Below, in pieces: positions 13,801 through 25,800 of a stretch of DNA of 64,000 nt. The stretch lies in assembly GCA_013397865.1 (NCBI GenBank), contig VZTI01004179.1, positions 1,011-65,010 on the forward strand, given 5' to 3'. Source of the DNA: Struthidea cinerea (lineage: Eukaryota; Chordata; Aves; Passeriformes; Corcoracidae). The stretch's first letter is position 1, and every line of letters starts with the position of its first letter. The notes beneath the pieces were generated by a model that made no database searches, had not been told where the DNA came from, and was given only the letters and a program-made list of their open reading frames with translations. Position numbers and translations under genes: made by a program.

Positions 13801-16800
13801 CCATCCATCCCTGCCCTCTGGCAGTGGGAAGCCATTTCCTGTGTCCTGGCACTCCATCCCATTTAAAGTCTCTGCCCATCTTTCCTGTAACTCCTTCAGG
13901 CACTGGAAAGTCACAGTTCAGTCACCCTGGAGCTTCTCCAGGACAGATCTGAGGCTGCTTTTTCCAGGAATTTCTTCCCTTGGTGGAGGTTTGGTTCCTT
14001 GTTGGCATCACCCATGGCTGGGTGTTGACATCCATTTTGATTGTCTGAGCACAGCCTGCATTTCCTTTTTATTTCACACATTGCTCCCTCTCCTGAATCC
14101 CTGAGCCAGTGGGAGACAACTGAGGGAAGGAACTGGAGATTTCCAGGGGTTCTGGTGGGAGCCTTGGCGAAGGTGGGGGTGCCAGCTCCGACGAGCTGCC
14201 CGAGCTCGTTCCCCTCATTGCTCAACAAATGTCTGCCTGCCCCGCCTTGGTTTCACTTTCAGAATGTCAGGGGACTTCAAAATACAGAACGAGCAAGGCT
14301 GTTTGGGGGTTTAAAATTCATAATTCAAATAATGCGTCAGGTAATGAGTGCTGGTAAATAATTAGGAAACAAATTGAGTTTGAACAATGCAGAGTTGTAA
14401 AATCTGTTTGCTCTGTTAATCATTGTCAAGAAGAGCAGGTACAAGCTTTTCACTCTCCTTTATCAATTAAAACGGCTGGAAACCTTTTTATTTCTTAAAT
14501 CTGGGGTGGACTAAACAGATTTCTTTATATATTATCTTAATAAATAGGATACATATTAAATAATACTTAGTACTCTTATAATTTAATTAATAATTTTGAA
14601 ATGCTTTTATTTTTACCCTCAATAAGAAAATAATGTAAATATTCACCTTAGTGAGCTACAGAGAAACCCCACAACTGCATCATCATCTTTCTTAGAGATG
14701 GTTAATTATATTTAGCCAAATAATAAAAAATTGATTCATGCCTTGCTTGTCCATGATTCCCATTTTTCCCTGTTAAATCCAGGGTAGGTTTGTGACTTAC
14801 AACACTGAACATGAGGGGTGTAAACACAGTGTAGAAACTTCTCAGTCCTGATCAGCATTGAGTTAAACCTTTCCTGTGATTGTTTTTTCATGGATGTAAA
14901 CAGAGGAAATGCTTTCATGTAAGAAGGAGAAAGACGTCTGACAATCCCAGAGTAATTTAGGAGGTTGCACAGTTTCCTCCCCCATGGGCTGACAGGCAGT
15001 TTTGGGGAGAGAAACCACACTTCTGTGGCAAGGGAGCAAATGGGTAATTGAGATTTTACATAATCCAGCAGCAGTTACTCACAAACTGATTGTTTGGCTT
15101 TTTGAGATGTGCAAGAAATAAAAATAAGAGTTGGGTTAGGGTTTTTTGTGTTGTCAGACCTGCAACAGTAACACAAACTGTCCTTGTCACTGCCTCTGTT
15201 TAATCCTTTCTAAATCTTATTTTAAAAAAATGAAATTATTTTTAATAATTTCTAAATCACTTAATTTCTAAATCACCTAAATCACTTAAATATAATGCTG
15301 TACTTAAAGGGAAATTACACAAGGGAACACTCATACCTAAAGAATCCTTTTCTTTCTCCACCAAGGAAGCCTCAATTAAATGAATTACAATTCCAGTTCA
15401 TCCATCAGCCAGGATTTTATGGACTTTCTGTTTCTGAAGAGACCCTTCAGGGCCTTAGAGGGCCTGGCCTGCTTTAGTCTCTTCTTCTTTTTTTAGGTTG
15501 GGGAAACACATTTTGAATCTTTAGAGAATGAAGGAATGATCAGACCTGAAGGGTGGCTCCAGGAGAGTTGTGACCACCTTGGAGGAAATTTCCATTAATT
15601 CTGATCTTTGTTTTCCCAAATAAATGTGAAGGTTGGACTTGATCTTGGAGATCTTTTCCAACCATAATGATTCTGTGATGTTCCAGTTTGAATAGTTTTG
15701 ATTGCTGCCTTATTTTATTCTTTTTTTTATAATGTCTCACACTCATTCCATAGATTTTTTTTTTCCAGAATACTTTCCCCACCCCAGAAAAAAAACCCTA
15801 TTAAGAACAGAACCACCCAACTTTTGTTTCCCAAGGGGGAGGTGGAGCAGATTTCCATGATGAAGCCCAAAGGGCAGACGGAGCACGATGAAGGGATGCT
15901 GGAATACTTGGAAGATTTGATTGGATCTGCACGGCTCAAGGAGCCCATCCAGACCCTGTGCCGCAGAGTGGAGCTCCTGAACGAGGGCAGGGGGGAGAAG
16001 GTGAGGCTGCACCTCCTGGGGGATCCTAAACAGATCCCAGGATTTCTCACACACAGCTCTATGAGGAGAATTAAAAATACCCAGAATTACTGCTGCACAG
16101 CCTGCTTTTGTAACGTTTGATTGATGCATTGAGTGCTAAAAGGACTAAAAAAGCCCTAAATAAAATCAAAGTTCTTTTTCCTTGATGTGTCCTTGGTAAA
16201 TCCTGTGGCAGACTTGTTTTAAAGGGAAACAAAAGACCTGCAGTTGTAGGAATTAAATTTAAAATGGCCACTCAGAAGGTTGAGATAATCACCATAAAAT
16301 TGCCTTGCAGACGTAATTCCTGATCACCATTTTTCCAGAGGACTTGTGTCCTACGAAGGGTTGGGATTTTCTCCTCATGGTTTCCTCCTGTAGTGCTGGC
16401 CCTGCCTCAGCTCTGCCCCTCTGTTTTCTCAGTTAAATCGAGTTAAAATGGTGGAGAAAGAAAAAGAAGCCTTGGAAGAGGACAAGAATAAAGCCATCGA
16501 GTTCCTTTGCTTGGAAAACAAAATATTTAAGGAAAAGAATAAGATCTGTCAGTATTATATGTAAGTAATTCTCAGGGTTTGGGTTGGCTTTAATGTGGTG
16601 GGGGTGCTGTTAAACTGCCTCAGCATCTTGAATTAGAAATATTTTGCATTTCTTAACTCCAAATTATTGTTATCTTTTGATACCTTACATAATCCTGTTG
16701 TTACACTGAGGATTGGAAATAGAGATTCATTATGAAGACAGAGAAAAAAGTGAAGGTTTATTCTTGTTTTATTTCCTAGCCATGACCTAAAGAAACGAAT

Positions 16801-19800
16801 AAATGACCTGGAAATGCAGAAAGAGAAAATTAATGAAGAAACTAAAAGTATTAATGAGAAAAGCAGTAATCTTGCAGAGGAAACAAAAGCCAAGAAAAAA
16901 GCTTTGAAAGAACTTGAGAAGTGAGTACTTCAGGGATGTGTAGTACTGTTTTTTACATGGTTCCCACCAAAAATCTAAATTATCTGATGAGCAGAGTCAC
17001 TTCTGGTACATCTAAATACACAAAAAAAGCATTTAAATTAATGTACAAAAATAAATTAAATGCACAAAAATAAAGTAAATTCACATAGGTCTGATTTGGT
17101 TCTGGGTAAGATTACAATAAGAAAATGTCTGATCTTTCTAATGGATTTTAAATATTTCTTCATATTGACTGTACAAAAAAATAATTGGGAGATGATTTTT
17201 AGATTTGCAACTCTAATCCTTAGGGGCACGGATTTGGGAATTTTTCCCTGGTTTTCTCATGAATCATTTATGCATAAATTGTGTTTCTTTAAAATTGCTT
17301 TGCCTGGGTGCTGATCCCAAATCCAGCTGCAATATTGACCTGCTCATCCTCAGGGAATTACTGGGGAGAGATGGGAATTATCAATTATGTCAAGAAAAAA
17401 AGGAAAATTTCTGAAAATATGTTTGATATTGCTTGGGTAGGTGATCTTTTTCTGATGGAACATCACTTTCCCAGGGAAAATACTGTGAATATTCTAAATA
17501 TTGGATGTTGTTCATCACAAAAACTGAGTGATATTGGTTTAAACTCTTTATGCTGACTTATTAAGCCAAGCTCCACTGGCATTATTTTTATACTGTATGA
17601 AATCATTCTTTTTTTCTTTTTCCCTTCAGGAAAGTCAATAAAATCACAAAGTTCATAGAGGAAAATAAAGAAAAATTCACTCAGTTGGATTTGCAAGATG
17701 TGAAAGTGAGGGAGAATCTCAAACATGCCAAGAGCAAGGCTAAAAAACTGGAGAAGCAGCTTCAAAAGGACAAGGAAAAGGTAGTGGGATGGATCAGCTG
17801 GGTTGGCTTGGAAGAGTGCAGTTATTTGTGGGAGAAAATGGAAAGGGCACCAATTGCAACAAAGAAGGTGGAAAAATGGGGTTTAAATTGTTTTAATCAG
17901 ATGTTTTAAGTCATTAAATCAGTCAGAGATTTTGTTTGCAAAATAATCACTGCAGTGATTACTCCATTAATGGAGTTAATTAATGGATCTGTGTCATCCA
18001 CTTGGTCATTCCCAGCTGTTGTGATGTCCTTGGGTCGAGGGGGGGATTTAGGGATTCCGTTGCCCCAGTGGGAGAGGAGGTTCAAAGTCCTTTCCTGGTG
18101 CAGGTGGAGGAGCTGAAGAACATCCCCTCCACGAGTGCCAAAGCCATCGAGGACGCCACGGCCAAGAGGGACCTGCTGGCAAAGGCCAAGGAGAAGGAGG
18201 AGGCCAAGCTCAGGCAGGTCCTTGCCAGCCTGCAGGAGGAGACCAAGGGAATTCAGAAGGAAAAAGAGGTTTGGACAGGCAGGAATTGCCCACCTGCTGT
18301 AGTAACTTCACTCTTCTGAAGGAAACCAGCACAGACACTTCTAAAATGCCATTTATTGACAATTCCCCTGTTCCTTGTGGTAGTTCAGAGGAGCCTCAGG
18401 GGGAAATCAATCTTAAATTAATAATTACAGCCAAATCCTTCTTGTCTGCTTTTAGAGTGCTGAAGTATCATCACGTAGCTCATTTACAGATTTATATTAA
18501 ATAATACACTCTCATGATCTCCCACCAAAACATTGAAGCCGATGTGTTGCTTAAATAAATAAAGATATTCTGGAATGGTCTGTTCCCAGCCCTTCCCACA
18601 GCTGTGATGTGTCGGTGAATTAATGGAGAACTCCTTTAACACTTGGTTATTGTTGGTGCTGCTGTTCAGCCCCTGAACACCTGGAGGCTGGAAAATTATC
18701 CTGTAGATTTGCAGGGTTATTTTCTGGCCTTGAAAACGTGGATTCTCCATTTGAGCCGTAGTTTAGCTCAATGTGTAAGGCTCCTCCCGCCTTTGAGAAA
18801 ATGACACAAAACTTGTATGGAAATGCTCTGTGATAACTCCCTGAAGTTCTTTATAATGAGGAAAAGCCTTGTTTAATTCCCACCCATTAATGCTCATTAA
18901 TGAAGAAACGCTGGTTCTCCCAGAGAACAGAAGTGTTTCTGCTGCCAGGGCTGTAAAAGCACATCCCATTTTCTCTTTCCCCTTTGCCCAGCTGATGGGC
19001 TGAGCTGTACCCTGGGTGTTTTTGCAGGACAAGGAGAAGGAGCTGATGGAGTTCAGCAAGGAGGTGACTGAGGCCCGCTCCAACATGGAAATAGCGCAGT
19101 CGGAGCTGGAGCTGTACCTGAGCAGGTATAACTCTGCTGTGGCTCAGCTCAGCCAGGCACAGGAGGCCCTGGGCAGCACCTCAAGCACCCTGAAGGAAAG
19201 GAAAGCTTCCATCAGAGACATCACTGGGAAATTACCCCAGGTTGAGCAGCAGCTCAAGGAGGTGAGACTTGACTTTCCCATTTCGAGTCACACACAGACC
19301 AAAGGCCCACTCTTTAGCAATAATTGTGGTGAAAATAAACCATAACCCATCTCCTCTAAAAGAACATTGAAAAGCTGTTTTCTAATACTCAGTTTGCTGG
19401 TGAAGCAAATATTTGATTTCAAACTTACTTTGTTAAGCCAAGACTTAAATCCTACGTATCCTTGCAAGGGAATCAGGTTAGATATCACCCAGAGATGTTA
19501 AATAAATAAATGCTGTGCTTCTGAGCCTTCTTCGGGGTGCTGAGGCCCTGGCACAGGGTACCCAGAGCAGCTGTGGCTGCCCCTGGATCCCTGGCAGTGT
19601 CCAAGGCCAGGTTGGATGGGGCTTGGAGCAGCCTGGGACAGTGGGAGGTGTCCCTGCCCATGACAGGGGTGGCACCGGCGGAGCTTTAATGTCCCTCTCA
19701 ACCCAAACCAGTCTGGGATTCTTTGAATTTCATTTCTTGCTCCGCAATCATTCCCCAAAGAACAAAGCCATGCATTGAAGACTCCCTGAATCCAGTAGTT

Positions 19801-22800
19801 TTTGGGAGGCTGAGCCAATGTCTTTCTTTGAACCCCCAGAAAGAGAATGCTCTGGAGAAGCTGGAAAGGGAAGAATCTGGGGCCAAGGATCTCGTGAGAA
19901 AATTGCGCCGAAAAGTAGAAGAAGCCAAAAGTTCTTTCGCACAAAGTCGCAGTCGAGGAAAAGTGCTCGAAGCTCTGCTCCAGCAGAAGAAATGTGGGAA
20001 TATTCCTGGGCTCTATGGAAGACTGGTAAATTTTAGAAGGCTGTTACACTTCTAGTGTTAAACTTTAGAGGAGCTGAGTTGTGTTTCTGTGCTGAAGTGT
20101 GGGATGCCTCACTTCCCTGGCGTTGGGAATTTGGAGAGCAGAGCTGTAAATCCTGTGGACTTGCTGTAAAATAAAACATTTTTCAGTTCTTTCCAAGCAA
20201 TGTTGGTTTAAAGTTCAGAAAATTCAGAGCTGAGTTTTTCATTCCTGCTGCACGTCAATGTAAATGTAAAAGTGCTGGTTTTGTATTCTGCAATCTTTTG
20301 TCCAAGGAGAATTATCTCTGCTTCAGAAAAATCAGTTTATTCAGTGTGTTGAGATTTTAAAAAGTGCATGCATGGATTTATTGGGAAAGGACAGAACTCA
20401 AAGAGCAGCTCAGGTGCCAACTAATCAGTGTTTCCACCTCATCCCTCAATCCTCAGGGAGACCTGGGAGCCATCGATGACAAGTATGATGTGGCCATTTC
20501 CTCGTCGTGTGGAGCCTTGGACCACATTGTCGTGGACACCATTGACACTGCCCAGGCCTGTGTGAACTTCCTGAAGGCAGGAGGGATTGGAGTTGCCACC
20601 TTTATAGCCCTGGACAAGGTGAGTCCCACCCTTGGGAAAACAAATCATTTTACTGTTACTTGCAGTCTAATTACATTCGTTTTAAAGCCATAACATCCTA
20701 TAGAATAATGGAGTGACCTCAACATTTATCCTAAAGATTCATTTCTTTATTTCCTTTGTGGCTGTAGATGGCTGTGTGGGCAAACAAAATGCAGAAAATC
20801 CCAACTCCTGAGAACGCCCCGCGGCTCTTTGACCTGGTGAAGGTGGAGGATGCCAAGGTTCGCCTGGCGTTTTACTTTGCTCTCAGGGACACTCTGGTGG
20901 CCAAAAACCTGGAAGAAGCCACCAGGATAGCATTCCAAAAGGAGAAAAGATGGAGAGTGGTAACCCTGCAAGGACAAATCATTGAGGTGTCAGGTACTGC
21001 AGCACCAGCTGGAGCTCTACTGGAAGCACTTTGTGGATGATATTGAAGCCCAAGGAGTTCTCTGACCTCTTTTCATCCCTTTTTCTGTAGGAACCATGAC
21101 TGGTGGCGGGGGAAAAGTCATGAAGGGCAGAATGGGCTCCTCAGTCGTGATGGATATCTCAGAAGAAGAGGTTAGTACATGATGGAAATGGAATTCCAGC
21201 AGAATTCCTTCATTTGGGCAGTTCTTACACACATGTGCCTTTCAAAGCAGCATGAGCAGGAGCAGTCTGGGATGGAAGAGAACTAACAAGGGGTTACAAA
21301 CCGAAATTCCCAGTGTTAGCAGAGGTTATAATGCTCTGAAGTGCATCAGGGATAAAAGGGTTGTCATTGGCAGGGGCTGCCCAGGGAGGTTTGGAGTGCC
21401 CATCCCTGGAGGTGTCCAAGGAAGGTCTGGAGGTGGCAATCAGTGCTCTGGGCTGGGGACAAGGTGGGCATCGGGCACAGCTGGGACTCTGATCCTGGAG
21501 GGCTTTTCCAGCCCCAGGGATTCTGGGATTCTGTTTGTTCACATCCCAGCTCATTATTTAATGTAGTCTCACGGTGCTCCCTTTGATAGCTTGGACACCA
21601 TTTTGGCCTATCAGGGGACAGTTTGCTTTTCCTTCTGAATTCCATTTAGGTTTTAATGTGGAGCTGCTGCTCTTGTTTCTCGCTGGCAGAACTGATGTTC
21701 CCAGCACTCAAACTCCCCAAGCTGAAGTTTTTACTGCACTCTCTCCTGTGTTTTAAGAGCTGTTGAGCACAGGGATGAGCCCTGGCTTGGTTTTGTCGTG
21801 GTGACACCAGTAAATAATGCTCTCATTCTGTGTAGATCAGCAAAATGGAATCCCAGCTGCAGAGGGATTCCAAAAGAGCCGTGCAGTGTGAGGAGGAGAA
21901 AGCCCAGCTTGAAGAAGCCATAAGGAAACTGCAGCAGGACATTCGGGAAATGAGGAACACCTCGGAGAAATTCATAGCGAGTATCCAGGTGAGAATTGCT
22001 GAGCACTTCCCAGCCTCAGCCCCACACAGGCCTGGATCGTGTCAAGGAGCTTTCCAAGGACAAGATTCCAGCCCAGTTTTGTGTTCTCTGCAGCGTTTTT
22101 CTGAACAAGAAATGGATCTCAGAAACCAAATCAAGGAACTCGAAGCCAATGTCGCTGCTGCTGCTCCGGACAAAACCAAACAGAAGGAGCTGGAAAAAGT
22201 TCTTGATGGTTATAAAAAAGGTACATTTTGTGGAGAGGGGATCAGAGAGCAAAATTGTAGTAATGCTTCTTTACTAATAGAGGAAGGAGTGGATTTGGGT
22301 TTGGGCTTCAGTTCCATGTCTTGGTTTGGGACCTCGTTTTCCTAAAAGAAATAAAAGAGAGAAACATTGCTGGCCAGTTCTTAAAATTTAACTTTTGAGC
22401 ATCTTCCCATTAATAAAAAGCAAAGAATGAGCTTGAAATAGCTCTTAATGCACCACCTCATGTATTTAAGTACTCTGTGAACATTAACTAATCCATGCTG
22501 AGTGCTTTTTACAGCAGGAGAGCTTTGGTAGAGCAGTGGCAGAAAGAAGTTGGTGTATTGTTTGTCACAGTTATCATCATTTGTCACGACATAGAGAATA
22601 TGTGCACTTCTCATTAGAGGAATAGAGCAGAGCTTAATCTGAAATCACTTCCATCACTTTATCCCTTCAATCTTGGTGTCCATGAGCAGTCCCAGGCTGG
22701 CACAGTGCCCTTAACTCCCCTTTTCCATGGACAGATTACGAGCGCGTGGCTGAGAAGGCCGGGAAGATGGAAGAGGAGGTGAAACGACTGCACAAGCTCA

Positions 22801-25800
22801 TCATGGACACCAACAACCAGAAACTGAAGGCACAGCAGGACAAAATTGATAAGATTGACAAGGAAATGGATGAGTGTTCCTCAGCCATCACCAAGGCCCA
22901 GGTGGCAGCCAGGACTGCAGACAGGTACAGCATGGGGAGCTCCAGGCGGGAGCTGCACTTACTCAGTGTCTCAGGAGGGAAAGGGAAGTCAAATTTTGTC
23001 GTTTTTAATAGTTTAAAAGTCACATTTAATCAGCATTTCTCTATTATTTGCCTGAACTATTTGTCTAATATTGCCTAAACTGCAATATTCAGAATAAAGT
23101 CCAAAATAGCACCGGATTGGATGTGCTGGAGCAGTTCAAATCTGAAGGGACTGATTTTATTAGGAGGCCTGTCAGGAAATAAAATGGGATCTATTTTTTA
23201 TGGGAGCTCACCAATCCATAGAGATTCCAAACTCTGCAAGAAGAAATTAAGTCATTCAGTGAGGTCTGGCTGCTGAGGAAGACAACTTTGTTTTCCTTGG
23301 ATACCTCTGGAGTGTGGGAGTTGGTGCCTAAACAAGCACTTCCTCCTTGTTGTCAGTGAGATTGTGCTCCTGGATTATTTTCTGTCCCATTTGCCTCGTG
23401 TGAGGTGCACAAAGATCCCTGTCCCCGGGCAGGAACCTGAAGAAATCCGAGGAGGCTCTGCAGCGCACGGAGAAGGAGCTGGAAGAAAATGAGAAGGAAA
23501 TGAAAAACTTGACAGCAGAGCTGACAACGCTGGAGGACAAAGCCAGCGAGGTGATGAACGAGCGCAGTCAGGCTGAGGTGAGTCCTGGGGACCACTCTGG
23601 GCTCCAGGGAAATCAGGGAGAGGAGTTAAACCCGCCTTGGATCCCACTGGATGCAGAGCAGCCAGGCCATGGCAGTGGTGTATTTTCATTTTTTATACTC
23701 CCCTGGAAATTTATCCTGAACCAGTTTAGGAAAAAACTTACACCAGGTTTCCCCAAAGAAATTGCTGGGTTTAAAGGTTGCTAAACCATAAAATTTTTCC
23801 AGTTATGTGGGATTTTAGTTTCCCATCTAGATGTCTGTGAGAGAGGGAAAACCGGGATGGCTGAAATTCTTCTAAATAAATCTGCGATTTGATGTCTTTC
23901 TCTAATTGGCTAAAAATGAGTGTAGGACCTGTTTGATCCAGATCTGGGATGAAAGTACAAACTGCAACATTTTCTCAGTCATTCCAGAATTCAGGGATCA
24001 ATTATAAATCCAACAATATTTATTTGTTTCCATTAACAGCTGTGAGTCAATTAAGTGATAACAGACTTATCACCCAAAAAAGGGGCAACATTTTTCTAGA
24101 TGATTGATTAATGCCCTTTTTTGGGGTGTTTTCCATTTTTCTGTTCTGGGTGCTTTGCCAGCAGTGCAGGAGGAGCAGAAAAATTTACTCCAGGAGATGA
24201 AAACTGTTCAGGATGCTGAACATGCCCTTCAAAGTGAAGCTCTGAGCATCAAGCTGAAAATAGAACAAATCGACAGCCACATTTCCACCCACCAGGCAAA
24301 GGTTAAATACTGGCAAAAAGAGGTAGGAAATGGTTTAGTTCCTAAAACTTAAATCAGGGAATTGTGGAATGGTTTGGGTTGGGAGGGACCTTAAAGCTCA
24401 TTCAGTTCCACCCTCAGGGACACCTTCCACTATCCCAGGCTGCTCCAAGCCCTGTCCTGGCCTTGGGCACTTCCAGGGATCCAGGGGCAGCCACAGCTTC
24501 TCTGTGGATCTCACAGAATGAACTCATCAACATCCCCTTAGAAAACAAGAGAATTTGGGAGAAAATTCCTCTTCAGATCACAGGTTATTGGTGTTTATGC
24601 AAGAATAGGATAAAGGGATATTTATTGTCTTTTTCACATCCTATTTTAAAGGGAGTTGTGGGAAGAATCTTGGAGTGTTTGGAGATTGGAAGCTTCACTG
24701 TACTAACCCAGAAAAACTCATTTTAGAAACAGCTCCAGGTGATTAAAGCTTTCCACCACGTGGGTTTTGCATTGCAGATCTCCAAGTTATCCCTGCACCC
24801 CATAGAGGGCGAAGCCCCCGAGGAGCTGCAGGCGCTGAGCGAGGAGGAGCTGGAGGCGCTGCAGGAGCCCGACGTGCTCAGCAAGAGAATCGCGCTGCTG
24901 GAGGCGCAGCGCCACGAGCTCCGCCCCAACCTGGGCGCCATCGCCGAGTACAGGAAGAAGGTAAAGCTCCCGGGCCCTAGAATCCCTGAGCGGGGAATAT
25001 CCCAGCCTGGGCATTCCAGGAAAAGGGGCCCATTCCTCCTCCTTCCTTCTGGAAGCTGCAGTGGAAGCCTGGAATTTACCTGTTCCTGTTGTTACCAGCT
25101 TGTCCTTAGCCAAGGGTGAAAGTTGTTTCTAGGAGCTCCCATGTGCCTTTTGCATTCCACACCATCAATGTCGGGTGACAACGACTTCCTGGGATCTTGA
25201 AGTCTTTTCCAACCTAAATAATTCTGTGATTCTCCTGGGAATGTGTATTTAATAGAGTCAAGTCTTCACAGCTGAGACAGACACACAATACCAGATTTTT
25301 TTTCCCTCCTCACCTCAGTAATAGTGAAGCATTCAACAAATGAAATATTTTTTATTTTAACACAGGTTTGTTTGGGGTTTTTTCCCCTCAACAGCAGAGA
25401 TGGGAAAAGAGAGATAATTTGGGGTTTTTGTTTGAGGGCTGTTAGCCAAGCTGGGGAAAAGGAACGTTCACGTGGTACGAAAAGTGGTTTAAACTCTAAA
25501 TTGAGGAGGCAGCTGCATCTGAGTGCCCTTGGGTCTGGTTGTTTTCCCCTGCAGGAAGAGCTGTACCTGAAGCATGTGGGAGAACTGGATGACATCACCA
25601 ACGAGAGGGACAAATTCAGACAGGCCTTTGAAAAGCTCAGGAAACAGAGGCTGAACGAGTTCATGGCAGGATTTAATGTCATCACCAACAAGCTGAAGGA
25701 GAACTACCAGATGCTCACACTGGGAGGGGATGCTGAGCTGGAGCTTGTGGACAGTCTGGATCCCTTCTCAGAGGGAATCATGTTCAGGTTTTCAAAATAC

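Larger units (their letters stand above)
6191..15835 (+). other. SMC4: Remainder of SMC4 intron 5
   Basis: After the microRNA pair, the intron runs 9.6 kb to the acceptor CCCAAG at 15835. It is AT-rich and holds a run of 18 C at 7259-7276, a short TA run near 6850-6870, and three CR1 pieces listed separately. I read through the open frames of 60-145 residues in it and recognise no product; those at 12.3-14.2 kb lie partly within CR1 sequence. Confidence 0.7.

Noticed and set aside
13524..14104. Several overlapping frames of 99-138 codons on both strands
   Set aside because: They begin in or run through the inverted CR1 copy at 13575-13875 and match no protein I know.
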